Assembly: GCF_003015185.1 (NCBI RefSeq)
Contig: NZ_CP027861.1
Location: 85,387-149,386 of the forward strand
Source: Ahniella affigens
Lineage (GTDB): Bacteria > Pseudomonadota > Gammaproteobacteria > Xanthomonadales > Ahniellaceae
Direction: 5' to 3'
DNA: 64,000 nt
The notes below the pieces were generated by a model. It had not been told where the DNA came from. It saw nothing but the letters and a program-made list of their open reading frames with translations, and did not search any database. A program made the translations under genes and the position numbers. Below are positions 35,080-44,592 of the stretch, piece after piece (positions within the stretch are counted from its first letter, which is position 1; each line of letters opens with the position of its first letter).

Positions 35080-35655
35080 TTAGAACGGAATCTCATCATC
35101 CTCAAACGGCGCACTGGACGGCTGCGGGGCTGGGGTGCCACGCGGGGCATCGTTGTTGCGGTTGCCATAGCCACCACCGCCGCCGCGACCTTCATTGCCA
35201 CCGCGGCGGATTTCGTAGCCACCACCACTGCTGCGTTCATTGCCGCAGCGACCACCGCCGCCTTCGCGGCTGCCACCTTCACGACCACCACCTTCGCGAC
35301 CGCCGCCTTCAGCGCCGCCCATGCCACCCAACATCTGCATTTCGTTGGCAATGATGTCGGTCGTGTAGCGTTCGATGCCTTCTTTGTCGGTGTACTTGTC
35401 GGTGCGTAAAGAGCCTTCGACATAAACCTGGCGACCCTTCTTCAGATATTCGCCAGCGATCTCAGCCAGGCGGCCGAAGAACTTGACGCGATGCCACTCG
35501 GTGCGCTCTTGGTTTTCACCGGTCTGCTTGTCTTTCCACGACTCCGAGGTCGCGACTTTGATGGTGGTGATTGCGCCACCATTCTGGGTGTACCGGGTCT
35601 CTGGATCAGCACCCAAATTGCCAACCAAAATGACTTTGTTGATGCCTCTTGCCAT
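35080..35655 (-). CDS. ssb: single-stranded DNA-binding protein SSB, 191 aa
   Basis: Covers ssDNA during conjugative transfer, replication and recombination. The OB-fold (residues 1-110) is canonical: [54 protein letters not shown] Gly/Arg-rich linker with repeated REGG units (about 115-170) leads to the acidic tip DDEIPF that recruits partner proteins. Length is normal. AGAGGACGAG precedes the ATG. Confidence 0.96.
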   Translation of the reverse strand: MARGINKVILVGNLGADPETRYTQNGGAITTIKVATSESWKDKQTGENQERTEWHRVKFFGRLAEIAGEYLKKGRQVYVEGSLRTDKYTDKEGIERYTTDIIANEMQMLGGMGGAEGGGREGGGREGGSREGGGGRCGNERSSGGGYEIRRGGNEGRGGGGGYGNRNNDAPRGTPAPQPSSAPFEDDEIPF

Positions 35656-35831
35656 GGTTCTCGTCCTCTTAAATGACCACCGAGGATTCGGATGCGCTCG
35701 GTGAATCGCAATTGGTCATCGCACGCGCAGCCAATCAGGGCTGCTTGATTACGTTGACCTTCCTAGACTCAATCATGCTGCTGTGTCGATTGGAAATTGT
35801 TGAAACGTCGGCGGGCGTTTTGGTTTCCGCT

Positions 35832-37016
35832 TCAATTGGCGTTCCGAGTTCGATTCATCGCCTCTCCATACTGCGCCGCAACCGCGTGAATCGTCGGCAG
35901 TACCAGTGCTGCCTGACTTTCCAGTCCAAGCTGATGGCAGCATACGCGCAAGAACATGCTCAGTATCCGTCCCACGTCGTTGTGGGTGATGCGAACATTG
36001 ATCTTTGGGCTGCCTCTGCCCTCGCAGAAGGTAGCCATGTGGCTGCCTTTGAATTTCTGATCGCTAATCTGGGAGAATTCGAACCACTTTTCATTAGTGT
36101 GCCCATGGCCCGCAAATCGTGCAGACGGGATTCGATTCAACAGCACGGCGGCAATCAGCTGAACCTCATGTGGGCCGAGATTGACCACGACTGCGGTATT
36201 CCAGGCAACGCCCTTCTTGCAATCCTGCCCATCCTTCGCCTGCGCTGCCTTGATCAGAATCGATCGCAGGTAGCCCGTACGTTCCTGCTGGTGGGGCTGA
36301 AGGTCAGTTTCCGTAAAGGCGATCGCGGCCTTTGCCCCGTATGCGATGACCTGGCGCCGGTCAGACTGGTTCTGAGAGTCGACTGGCGCGGGTGCCGCCC
36401 GTCGCGGTAGAGCAGGCTGGTCCCGCTGCTGGGCTGTCCGAGAGGTCGTGCGATTGGTCGGGTCATGTTGCCGATTGGCAGGTTGGGCAGGTTCTTGGGG
36501 TGAGACTTTCGTGACTGCGTTCCTGAGCCACTCTGCTGCCTTGGCACTACTTTGGGCAGCGGCAATAGCGCGTTTGAGGTGCTCGGTTGAGACCTTGGTT
36601 GCCAGGGTCTGGGCCTGGATTGTCGTGAGCGGGCGACAGCCAATTGATACCAGCACACGGTTGATCTCAGCGAGCCGGCTCTCTTTCGCTTGGCAGTTGC
36701 TAGGGACAGGGACTGCCGGGGTTTGCGCGGCCGCCAAGGCAGGCTGGAGCTTCGCCTCCCGCCGAGACGGTGGTGGCATCTGCGGTTGCGACGTCGGTGC
36801 AGACGAAGAGCGCACGAATTCGACGAGTTCCCGGAGCCATGTGCGCCAAGAAGCGTTGGTTGGCGCCTCCTTCAAGGCAGCCTTGATGTCATCGTGCTTG
36901 TATCGAGAGCCGGCGAGCCGGCACTGGTCCGCGGTCAACTGGGAGAGACCAATCTGGGCGAGTACCCGATTGATGTCGTTGAGGTAGAGAGGTTGTTGGT
37001 CAATGGCCAAGGACAC
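35832..37016 (-). CDS. hypothetical protein with duplicated N-terminal motif, 394 aa
   Basis: Two related segments near residues 10-50 and 115-155 (INRVLAQIGLSQLTADQC / INRVLVSIGCRPLTTIQA), each followed by an Ala-rich helix, show an internal duplication. A Gln/Pro-rich linker leads to a C-terminal domain with strands (NTAVVVNLGPHEVQLIAAVL) and FAGHGHTNEKWFEF. GTG 37016 follows AAAGGAGAACG. A long plus-strand frame here is antisense. Lies between ssb and a primase; a DNA-metabolism role is guessed from position. Confidence 0.7.
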   Translation of the reverse strand: MSLAIDQQPLYLNDINRVLAQIGLSQLTADQCRLAGSRYKHDDIKAALKEAPTNASWRTWLRELVEFVRSSSAPTSQPQMPPPSRREAKLQPALAAAQTPAVPVPSNCQAKESRLAEINRVLVSIGCRPLTTIQAQTLATKVSTEHLKRAIAAAQSSAKAAEWLRNAVTKVSPQEPAQPANRQHDPTNRTTSRTAQQRDQPALPRRAAPAPVDSQNQSDRRQVIAYGAKAAIAFTETDLQPHQQERTGYLRSILIKAAQAKDGQDCKKGVAWNTAVVVNLGPHEVQLIAAVLLNRIPSARFAGHGHTNEKWFEFSQISDQKFKGSHMATFCEGRGSPKINVRITHNDVGRILSMFLRVCCHQLGLESQAALVLPTIHAVAAQYGEAMNRTRNAN

Positions 37017-37103
37017 GTTGCGTTCTCCTTTGCTTGTTGTGGCACCTGTCTATTTCTACGCACAGCAGCTGCTTTCGCAAATTCACGAGATCAGAAACAG
37101 TAA

Positions 37104-37130
37104 GGCCCCCGCGACGTTGTCGCGGGGGCC
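37104..37130 (-). terminator. strong terminator after the primase gene
   Basis: GGCCCCCGCGAC / GTCGCGGGGGCC, 12-bp perfect stem with a 3-base loop, then TTAC. Just after the stop at 37144 and upstream of the 37016 gene. Confidence 0.9.
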
Positions 37131-37143
37131 CTATTTCCATTGA

Positions 37144-38301
37144 TCAGACTTGTTGGCCTTTCAGCACATTTGCGATTGCTGCATCGAGTCTCGTCGCGAA
37201 GTCGCCATGCTCTCTGATTCGGGTCACCCCGAAATGCAAGAGCATGTCGTTCCAATCGAGGCTCTTGCTCGACTTTGGAATCGCGTCGGGCGGCACAATC
37301 ATCAGGGCGGTCAGCCCGTTTGCGACAACCCGAGAATACAGCTCGCGCGCCGACTCCAAACCAGCACCTCCGAGGATCGTGTCATTGCCACGCACTTGAT
37401 CGCGGTCGCGATCTGCCCAGATACACACGAGTTTCGTTGACGCTGGAATATCGACATTCGCGAGGCCGCCGGCCGTCCGACAGGACCAAACAGAATTCCG
37501 GCCAAGCGTAATGACGTCAACCGATGCGGTGGTCTCAAGGCCTTCAGCCACATGCAGCACGACGTCATCAGCCACTGAGCGAAGCGGCGTGGCCGCGCCC
37601 ATAACTCGACAGTCAGTCGGGATCGGAAGTGACTTTCTGGTATCGCCAGGCAAATCAGGCTTTTCTCCCTTGTTTGTGATCCAACCACGGTGGAGCGTCA
37701 CGAGACGGCCATCACGATCGAGCACTCTTGATACGAGGCAGGGGTACTTCCCGATCTCCTCTTCTTTGTGCCGATAGGGCAATGCGCGGTGGAATCGGAC
37801 CGAATCAACAGCAGGAACCCAGCCCGGCAGTCCCCTGTTCCGGAACCAGAGTCTGGCTGGCCCGGCATCAGGATGCGAGAGCGGAATGCTCTCGTTCCAA
37901 ACCCGACCCAGATAGTTCCGCAGCTGCTGGTCCTCAGCAGGTGTTCGCAGCGGTGTTGGCGCTACTGGCGTACGATTGACGACCGGTACAACTACGCGGC
38001 CGCCGAGGGCCTCATAGATTGCCTCAAGCACCTGCGGGAAGGAGTAGCAGTTCACCGCTCGAATCAATTCCAGGCCATCCATCGGGCCGCATGAGTGACA
38101 AAGGGTTGTTCCATTGACTTGAAACTGCTTGCCAACTCGGAACGCTTTCCCCGAATTCCCGCCATGAATGGGGCAGGAAGTCTCGTTTCGATCAGGCCGT
38201 GCGCAGAGGTGCGCCCAGTCGACCGAGGGTACGAGTGCCGCCATCACTGACGACCAATGTCCCTCTGCCATTCGCAAGATGTCTTCCTTTTCGAGTTTCA
38301 T
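37144..38301 (-). CDS. DNA primase with CHC2-like zinc finger and Toprim domain, 385 aa
   Basis: Synthesises primers on ssDNA. The N-terminal zinc module has CPIHGG and LCHSCG (about residues 43-71). The Toprim domain has AEGLETTASV (Glu) and IWADRDRD (DxD, about residue 295). No helicase domain is fused. It belongs to the phage/plasmid primases that prime the transferred strand. The stop codon of the HExxH-VWA gene is nine bases upstream of its start. Confidence 0.85.
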   Translation of the reverse strand: MKLEKEDILRMAEGHWSSVMAALVPSVDWAHLCARPDRNETSCPIHGGNSGKAFRVGKQFQVNGTTLCHSCGPMDGLELIRAVNCYSFPQVLEAIYEALGGRVVVPVVNRTPVAPTPLRTPAEDQQLRNYLGRVWNESIPLSHPDAGPARLWFRNRGLPGWVPAVDSVRFHRALPYRHKEEEIGKYPCLVSRVLDRDGRLVTLHRGWITNKGEKPDLPGDTRKSLPIPTDCRVMGAATPLRSVADDVVLHVAEGLETTASVDVITLGRNSVWSCRTAGGLANVDIPASTKLVCIWADRDRDQVRGNDTILGGAGLESARELYSRVVANGLTALMIVPPDAIPKSSKSLDWNDMLLHFGVTRIREHGDFATRLDAAIANVLKGQQV

Positions 38302-38310
38302 GGATATCCC

Positions 38311-40092
38311 TCACGCTGCTGCAAGGATTTGGTTTTTGAGGGTGGCCATCAGAGCCTGCGGTAATTGGTCAACTGATTGAATGACTCGGGAGCAAGGGAA
38401 GATCCCCGTGATGGCCGGAAGTTGAATACCGATCCCGACGCATTCGACTTGGGCAGCTTGCATCCCTCGGACGACAGCACGAGTTGCCGGAGCGTTATCG
38501 GGTTCGCCGTCCGTGATGACGACGAGAATCCTGCGCGCTTCGTCACGCTTGACCAGCTCACCGGTCGCGATGAGGATGGCCTCCGCCATTGGCGTTGAGC
38601 CCCAAGTCGACAGCGCGAACTTGGGCAAGGCGCTTCGAATAGACTCATCGAAGTGCTTCAAGCACCCATTTCCCGGGAACGAATAGATCGCCAGCGAGGC
38701 CTCATCGAATGGCTGCAGAGCCATCGCTGCTGCCAGGGCAGCCTCAACAGCAATCTCTAGCCGCCCGTGATCCTTCATAGATCCAGAGACGTCGAGCAGG
38801 ATCGATATGGCGGTACTCAGAGACACGCCGTCAGTACGTCGGGAAAAGACCCGTGGATCCCCCAGCAACGCACGACGAGGCCCTGAGGGAGCCAGTTTGC
38901 GACCAGAAGCTGCTCGCACGGTGTCTGCATCTGACTCAGCCTCGAGGAGCACCGCCATACGGCTGCGTAGAAGTGCAGTCGATGCACGGATACGGTCCAG
39001 GTTCGGCATCGGCCCTTTGGGCGGAAGACACCGCTGGGCTGTGCCGTCCATCTGAAGCTCACGAGGATTGAAAGTGACCGTCTCGACATCACCAGACGAG
39101 ACCGCGGACTCGATGCTCTTACCAAGCTCCTCGTTTTCGGCCTCCCGCTGAAGTTCCGCCACATCGGGTACGTTCTTGTCCTCTAGAACAGCACGGAGCG
39201 CCTTTCGGAACTCGGTGGCTTTGGAATCTGCCCCCTGCTCGCCCTCCGCCCCGCACTCATCTTCTTCGTCCAAATTGCCAGTGACGCGTTGATCGGCTGC
39301 GGATTGCGATGCCCCGCTCTCGCTTGCCAATGCTTCTGCCTGTGCCTCTGTTTCGTCTGCATCGGGAGGCAAATCAGCGTCATCTGTGTCATTCCCACGT
39401 TCGGGTTCTGACTCCTCTGGTTCTTGCGCAGCTGTCTTCAACAGTGCGACCAACTCTGCTGCGGCTTGGAATGATTCCTCGGTCGAGCGCAGCATTGGAG
39501 CCAGCTTTGCGTGAGTATCGAGCATCATTCGGACATTGGCACCGAACCGCCGGTCCACCTCCATCGCAGCCAGTTCAGCAAAGCCGAGACAGTCGTCATG
39601 ACCAAGCTGATCGGCAACAGAGCGAAGAAGCAAGTAGTTCAGCATAGTCGTGGCGTCTGTGTCTGAGGGTGTCGGCACGAGACTTTGCGCGATCCGAAGC
39701 TTGACAGTTGCCTTTCGATAGAAGGTGGCCTTGAATCCTGGCCACCGCTTGAACTGCAATGCATCGACGCGACGGTCCTCCAGGATATTGGCAATGACTC
39801 TCTCTAGGGACGGGACCTGAAACGGAGCGAAATCGGTGTGCTCCAGATGCCCAACCTCATGAACAGCAAGAGCGACATAGGTATCGACGATTGCAGCCAA
39901 TTCCGCATCCGCCGTGCCGGTAGGCACGGGGATGCTCTGGAAATTGATCTGGCCGTCGCCCGACGAAGACGTCCGGTCACCACCGAAGGTGACAGAGAGC
40001 GCCTTCCCCGATTGCTCCAGCCACTCGCGAGCGTCTTCGAGCAGCATTCCTACCAGTATCGGTAGGCTTGACTTAATGGATCTCAGATTCAT
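38311..40092 (-). CDS. CobT-like VWA protein with HExxH motif, 593 aa
   Basis: N-terminal region has HEVGHLEH (HExxH) with a downstream Glu-rich ILEDRRV, as in metalloprotease-like domains. The middle is very acidic (residues about 240-350). The C-terminal von Willebrand A domain has MIDAS residues DVSGSM, then TPMAEA and ITDGEPDNAP. VWA proteins pair with MoxR/CobS AAA ATPases; the AAA gene is two genes away. This suggests an ATP-driven remodelling machine, not cobalamin synthesis. ATG 40092; the extension to 40200 overlaps the upstream gene. Confidence 0.85.
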   Translation of the reverse strand: MNLRSIKSSLPILVGMLLEDAREWLEQSGKALSVTFGGDRTSSSGDGQINFQSIPVPTGTADAELAAIVDTYVALAVHEVGHLEHTDFAPFQVPSLERVIANILEDRRVDALQFKRWPGFKATFYRKATVKLRIAQSLVPTPSDTDATTMLNYLLLRSVADQLGHDDCLGFAELAAMEVDRRFGANVRMMLDTHAKLAPMLRSTEESFQAAAELVALLKTAAQEPEESEPERGNDTDDADLPPDADETEAQAEALASESGASQSAADQRVTGNLDEEDECGAEGEQGADSKATEFRKALRAVLEDKNVPDVAELQREAENEELGKSIESAVSSGDVETVTFNPRELQMDGTAQRCLPPKGPMPNLDRIRASTALLRSRMAVLLEAESDADTVRAASGRKLAPSGPRRALLGDPRVFSRRTDGVSLSTAISILLDVSGSMKDHGRLEIAVEAALAAAMALQPFDEASLAIYSFPGNGCLKHFDESIRSALPKFALSTWGSTPMAEAILIATGELVKRDEARRILVVITDGEPDNAPATRAVVRGMQAAQVECVGIGIQLPAITGIFPCSRVIQSVDQLPQALMATLKNQILAAA

Positions 40093-40099
40093 GTTTTCC

Positions 40100-40987
40100 T
40101 CAGAAGTTGAGGGGAAGCATCCCGCCTGCGAGCTGCAAAGCCTTTTGCGGCGGGGCCGCTTCGGGTAGCGATGCATAGCTCCACAACTGGTCGGGATCAC
40201 GCAGCGCGCTCAGAACGGCTCGCAACGCAAACGTGCTGGTGGGGTCGAGTCGACCGTCGGGAATCCCAATGAGCGTCCCGTTAATTGCGTCCACAGCGGG
40301 GCCGATCTTCGGGTCGAGAAACGCGAAATTGCTGAGCTTGCTAACAAGCCGTCGCGTTGCATTCAGTGTCGCTTGGGTCACCTGGTCTTTCCTTGAAGCA
40401 GTGACGAGCAACCGCGCAGCCGGAGTTGCGATGTCCTTGAGCAGGCTTTCAAATGCCTGAGCACCGAGAGACGCATACCCCTCACCAAGCGCTGGCGCGT
40501 GATTGCGGGGAGCCGCAATCTCAAGCCACGTCCAGGAGAAGCTAAACGACGAACGGACCTGGGCGGGCGACATTTGGGCGTCCTTCAGCATGCTTGCCCA
40601 CGTTGGATAGGCGGCTTGCTGAGTCGCATACGCGGTGGGCAGCTCTCCGACCAAGTAATCTACCTGATCGTTCCACTCGCGCTGAATCCCTTGGAGTGCC
40701 TTGTGCGTGGCTTCCGCCAATTCGGTAGGTACAGCCCAGCCCTTCAAAATGCGAACACCTTGGAGGGCAGCCGCTCGTTCGGCCTTGGCTGCAATGTTCC
40801 GAATTTCGGCCAGGAACGCTCCAGGCACAATCTGCTTCACGCCATCCCGCATCAGATCTTTGGGTGGTAACTGATTGGCGACCAATGAGAGGTCGGCGTC
40901 CCGATGGATGGCTTTTTCGCCTGACCAGACCCGTGTGGTCAGGTCCAGGAACAGGGCGTTTTCATTCAACGGATTCTTGATTTCCAT
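40100..40987 (-). CDS. DUF3150-like protein, 295 aa
   Basis: Ala-rich helical protein (FLAEIRNIAAKAERAAALQG, LEIAAPRNHAPALGEG). It lies between the CobS-like ATPase and the VWA gene, the position usually held by DUF3150 proteins in SXT-like elements; the family call is tentative. It ends seven bases before the VWA start. Confidence 0.6.
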   Translation of the reverse strand: MEIKNPLNENALFLDLTTRVWSGEKAIHRDADLSLVANQLPPKDLMRDGVKQIVPGAFLAEIRNIAAKAERAAALQGVRILKGWAVPTELAEATHKALQGIQREWNDQVDYLVGELPTAYATQQAAYPTWASMLKDAQMSPAQVRSSFSFSWTWLEIAAPRNHAPALGEGYASLGAQAFESLLKDIATPAARLLVTASRKDQVTQATLNATRRLVSKLSNFAFLDPKIGPAVDAINGTLIGIPDGRLDPTSTFALRAVLSALRDPDQLWSYASLPEAAPPQKALQLAGGMLPLNF

Positions 40988-41105
40988 ATTGTGAGCTCCA
41001 GCCGCGAATTGTCACGGCATACAGGTTGGCGGCTTCGCCGCAACAGATTGAGTCGGAACACCGACCAAGACGAGGCCAACGGCCTCAGAGCTCACGCACC
41101 ACCAC

Positions 41106-41160
41106 GGGTGCTTGTTGGATCAGCGATCGAGGTAGAGCGTCGCTGATCGAACAAGCACCC
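41106..41160 (-). promoter_or_regulatory. long intergenic hairpin (21-bp stem)
   Basis: Arms 41106-41126 and 41140-41160 pair at 20 of 21 positions (GGGTGCTTGTT...). It lies 24 bases past the stop of the 41185 gene and about 120 bases before the 40987 start. No T-run, so it may be a processing or regulatory stem as well as a terminator. Confidence 0.75.
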
Positions 41161-41184
41161 CGGAGTTACCCGGGATGCTGTTTC

Positions 41185-41778
41185 TCAAAATCCCAGCGTT
41201 TGCACGCCGGAACGTGATGCCAGTCGACTGACGCTCACAATCACGTCCATCGATTCAACAGCCTGTTGGATTTCAGCCGGGAGTCTCGCAAGAGACTCCC
41301 GGAAGACGCTCGAAGCTTGGACCGTCTCACCCTTAGAGTTGAGCAGTTCAACGCCACTGGTGATGGCGACGGCCGAAACGAAGACCCGGAGATTCGCCGG
41401 CAGTTCAGAAACGTCAATCGTTCCTGTCTTGCCCAGTTCAAGACTGCAGCGGAGATTGGGGTTCGAAAGCTGCAGCACGGCGGGATCATCGGTTGACCCG
41501 ATGAATCCAAGCAAGACGGCCAGCGCCTGGGCAATCTCAAGCGGTCGCTTGCTCACCATTGTCAGCGGCATCTTGAGCCGATTTCGGCTGTCATTTGTGC
41601 GCTCGCCCTTCGGGGGTACGACAGTAGCCACCTCAACTTGGCGATAGCCCTTTTTCTCTTGAAGCTTCAAGCTGGCGCGGTCCGCCATTTCACGTGCAGG
41701 GTCGTTGTCAACGCACTGACTGATCGGCACCTTTAGCGGGCGCAGAGTCTTACCTCGTGCCCCAAACTCGATGAGCAC
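41185..41778 (-). CDS. hypothetical protein, 197 aa
   Basis: Alpha/beta protein with repeated beta-strand regions (RQVEVATVVPPKGERTND, NPNLRCSLELGKTGTIDV, MDVIVSVSRLAS). GTG 41778 is the only plausible start, because an in-frame stop lies about nine codons upstream. No good ribosome site. Same direction as its AAA neighbours; role unknown. Confidence 0.55.
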   Translation of the reverse strand: MLIEFGARGKTLRPLKVPISQCVDNDPAREMADRASLKLQEKKGYRQVEVATVVPPKGERTNDSRNRLKMPLTMVSKRPLEIAQALAVLLGFIGSTDDPAVLQLSNPNLRCSLELGKTGTIDVSELPANLRVFVSAVAITSGVELLNSKGETVQASSVFRESLARLPAEIQQAVESMDVIVSVSRLASRSGVQTLGF

Positions 41779-41852
41779 GCCGTCATGAAGCGCTGAGGCA
41801 ATTCAAACAACCTCTCCGTGTTGGCCAGATCTGACCAGTGCGATCTGATCGG

Positions 41853-42812
41853 TCACGCTGCTGCTCCGCCGAACACGCCCTGTGCCAGCTTCCTTACTGC
41901 GTCACGAGCGTCGTATTGGAGCTTGTTTGCGTAGTTCCACATGAGAGTCTCTACGAACGGATTCAGCCCATCGCGTTCCATGGTCGCGGAGAGCAGAGCG
42001 TCGTTGATCCAAGAGACAGTCTCGTCAGTTGAGAGACCTCGAAGGATCCCGTCGGACCCGTTGTTCGCGCTGTTCCGGGTGCTGGCGAGCACCCGCATCA
42101 CTTTGTCGAGCAATGCAGCATCCAAATCGGGAAAGTGTGCTTTGAGCACGCGCTTCTCCTGATCCGCATCCATGTAGCCGACTTCGACGACTCGTACGCG
42201 ACGCGTAAGCGCGGCACTCTGTCGACGCGTACCAGCATAGAGTCCTGTGTCATCTCCCGTGCCATTGGTATTGGCGCTAAAGATCATGGCAAAACCAGGA
42301 GCTGCCTTGACGACCTGTCCGTCTGGCGTTGCGATCTGCCCAGAGTCCAAGATGGAGTAGAGCAAGGTGCCCTCTTCGGGCTTGAGCACGTCAACCTCGT
42401 TGATGAGAACGGGGTAGCCTCCGATCATCGCCTGAACGATACCGCCGGGCTGGTCGATGGTATTGCCATCCTCAATTCCGACCGTCCGGACGCCCTCCAT
42501 GAGGTCGGTAGATCGGGTCGCGTCAAACACAAAGACAGGGACATTCAAGCGCGCGAAGAGCTGGGTGACGATACTCGTCTTCCCAGACCCAGAGGGGCCA
42601 GTCAAGAACAGGCCTTGAATCGGTTGGTGTGGATGCCGGTGGAGCGCTTGCTTCCAGGTCGCGATTACCGGGCGTAGCAGGTCCCGGCGGAACTGGTAAA
42701 CGGGGTTTATCGCGGGCAATAGCGGGTGCTGGACCGGTGCGAAGCCTTCAACCTCAACAGGAGTGGCAGCGCCTACGATTTGACGGATGTCGTGGATTTG
42801 TCGTGTGAACAT
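41853..42812 (-). CDS. CobS/MoxR-like AAA+ ATPase, 319 aa
   Basis: AAA+ fold: Walker A TGPSGSGKTS (about residues 71-80), Walker B VLINEVDVLKP, sensor 1 FSANTNG, arginine fingers in AALTRRVRVVE. Such ATPases in SXT/R391-type ICEs are annotated cobS by similarity, but act with VWA proteins. The start has GAGGGGAACC upstream; an in-frame extension to 42929 overlaps the previous gene. Confidence 0.88.
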   Translation of the reverse strand: MFTRQIHDIRQIVGAATPVEVEGFAPVQHPLLPAINPVYQFRRDLLRPVIATWKQALHRHPHQPIQGLFLTGPSGSGKTSIVTQLFARLNVPVFVFDATRSTDLMEGVRTVGIEDGNTIDQPGGIVQAMIGGYPVLINEVDVLKPEEGTLLYSILDSGQIATPDGQVVKAAPGFAMIFSANTNGTGDDTGLYAGTRRQSAALTRRVRVVEVGYMDADQEKRVLKAHFPDLDAALLDKVMRVLASTRNSANNGSDGILRGLSTDETVSWINDALLSATMERDGLNPFVETLMWNYANKLQYDARDAVRKLAQGVFGGAAA

Positions 42813-42823
42813 ATTGGTTCCCC

Positions 42824-43258
42824 TCAAGATGCAATGCGCAGAATGTTTTGTGGGATCTTTCGGGTGCGTGCTACGCACCGTCTCAGTCCCGATCGGAAGC
42901 GATCGGGATCGATCCCGACGAACTCGCAATACACATCGAAACTCCGCGGGTCAGCTGGGTCGGGGTTAAAGACCCAGTTTTCAATCTCCAATCTCTCGGA
43001 GAAAGTCCTGTCCAGCATCAGTTCGATCTGTCGAACGAGCATTTCAGGAATGACCTTCGAGACTTCGGCAGGCGTCCACTCAGACCCGCCTGTTTCGGCG
43101 GCCATCCGCTTGGGGTATCTGTTGAGCCGGAGCTTTAGATCCAGCTGTTTGGCCTTACGGCCCTTCTGCATGGTTTCCTTGGCAATTCGACGCACACGCT
43201 TGGCAAAGCGCTTGACGAATTGTTCTGGCGAATCTCCGAAAAGATCGTATGTTTCCAT
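42824..43258 (-). CDS. hypothetical protein, 144 aa
   Basis: Basic helical N-terminus (FVKRFAKRVRRIAKETMQKGRKAKQLDLKL in part), then EMLVRQIELMLDRTF and VFNPDPADPRSFDVYCEF. Its last 40 codons contain two inverted repeats that form stems ahead of the next gene. ATGGAGGAC upstream of the ATG is a strong ribosome site. Unknown role. Confidence 0.65.
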   Translation of the reverse strand: METYDLFGDSPEQFVKRFAKRVRRIAKETMQKGRKAKQLDLKLRLNRYPKRMAAETGGSEWTPAEVSKVIPEMLVRQIELMLDRTFSERLEIENWVFNPDPADPRSFDVYCEFVGIDPDRFRSGLRRCVARTRKIPQNILRIAS

Positions 43259-43458
43259 TTGTCCTCCATTAGGAAGGCAAGGCTTCCCGGCAGGGAGAGC
43301 CCTGCTCGGGTGCTTTCACGTGATGAGCTGGTATCGCCAGCAAGTCGGACCCAAGTTGGGTCATGATCACGGGGCTCAGCGTTGGAGCCTTCTCCCAGTG
43401 CGCTGCGAAGCACTCGGAGAAGGCCCCGATTGATCGGGGCCGTTTGAACGTATTGGGG

Positions 43459-44592
43459 CTATCCGCATTTTGAGTATGCACATGCCTGGCATGTAGGGCA
43501 GCCGTCCATAATGACTACAGAATGTTCGCCGCAACTAGGGCACTGAATCCCTGATGGTTGCTTTGATGCAGGCACTTGATTGACCGGTGCCGCCTCGACG
43601 TTAAACAGCTTGAGCTGCTTTCTTGCGACAACCTTGCCGCTCTCATCAAGGATTCCGAGAGCGACGTATCTGGCCAGGATGCTCTGTGCGACAAACGCAA
43701 GGGTGCTTGCGAATACACGCTGTTTCCGTGTGATCGGGCAGAACGCCCAGAGGTCACCCATCGGCTCAGAATCCTCGCGAAGTGCGAGTAACTTGAGGCC
43801 AATCCAGGCCGGATCGGCAACTTGCATGTCTTTTGACAGCAGCTTGGCGATGCCGTGCCAGGCGGCAGGGAACGCTCCAGCAAACCACACACTATGCGGC
43901 CAAGCTGCTCCATCTTCGAGCTCGGTCTCGGCCATGAAGACGCGGAAGTCGTCGCCCTTGCCGGCATTCTCAACGTCAAAATACCGGGCGGCGCCCACGT
44001 CACCATGGCGCGCTTTAGGCTCGCTTGGCGCGACAAGTGCACGCAACATGGCGGAGTCGGTTGGCTCAATCTGACTCAGGTAGCCGACGCGATCACACGC
44101 GATCTGGACGTAGCGAGCCAGGGCCGCAACAGGGCTCCCGACAGCAATTGGTACTGACTGCCCTGGAAGTTTGACCTCGACTGCATCACCGGTGATTGCA
44201 ACCAGGGAGCTGAGTTTCTTGGCCAACCACGCGCGATCCTTGGTCCGCATGTCGAAGGACAGAAGTCGGGCGACAGCGGCCAGTCCGCGAGGTGCTTCGG
44301 CGAAGGGAACGAGGACTTCGAACGGTTCCTGACTGTCCTCGCCGAAGTAATTGACGGTCACAGCGAACTTGGCACCGCTATGACTCCGCACCACTGGGCT
44401 CGTCCATCCAATGGTCCCTTCAGGAGTATCTGGCCTTGTCGGCCACACGAGTTTGTCCGCGACTGTTGCTCGGGAGTTCAGGCGAAGCCGATCAATGACA
44501 GACGCCTTCGGAGGCTCCAGAACAGCGCCGCTCGAAGGGTCCTTTTGCCCCACAACGGACACGCCTTTGATTTTCTTGCTGATCCTGATCAC
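43459..44592 (-). CDS. NrdJ C-terminus-like protein (two TSCPD-like domains plus Cys tail), 377 aa
   Basis: No reductase active-site domain. Residues about 70-150 read as a TSCPD domain (GAKFAVTVNYFGEDSQEPF, FEVLVPFAEAPRGLAAVARL) and residues about 225-300 as a second (FRVFMAETELEDGAAW, AAWHGIAKLLSKDM). The end CPSCGEHSVV...CPTCQACAYSKCG is the tail of B12-dependent ribonucleotide reductase NrdJ, as in split NrdJb. GTG 44592 overlaps the small ORF stop (GTGA). It could modulate or complete a host NrdJ. The catalytic part is absent from the window. Confidence 0.7.
   Translation of the reverse strand: MIRISKKIKGVSVVGQKDPSSGAVLEPPKASVIDRLRLNSRATVADKLVWPTRPDTPEGTIGWTSPVVRSHSGAKFAVTVNYFGEDSQEPFEVLVPFAEAPRGLAAVARLLSFDMRTKDRAWLAKKLSSLVAITGDAVEVKLPGQSVPIAVGSPVAALARYVQIACDRVGYLSQIEPTDSAMLRALVAPSEPKARHGDVGAARYFDVENAGKGDDFRVFMAETELEDGAAWPHSVWFAGAFPAAWHGIAKLLSKDMQVADPAWIGLKLLALREDSEPMGDLWAFCPITRKQRVFASTLAFVAQSILARYVALGILDESGKVVARKQLKLFNVEAAPVNQVPASKQPSGIQCPSCGEHSVVIMDGCPTCQACAYSKCG

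Noticed and set aside
35673..36410. 245-residue plus-strand frame
   Set aside because: Antisense to the 35832-37016 gene, which has a good ribosome site and internal repeats.
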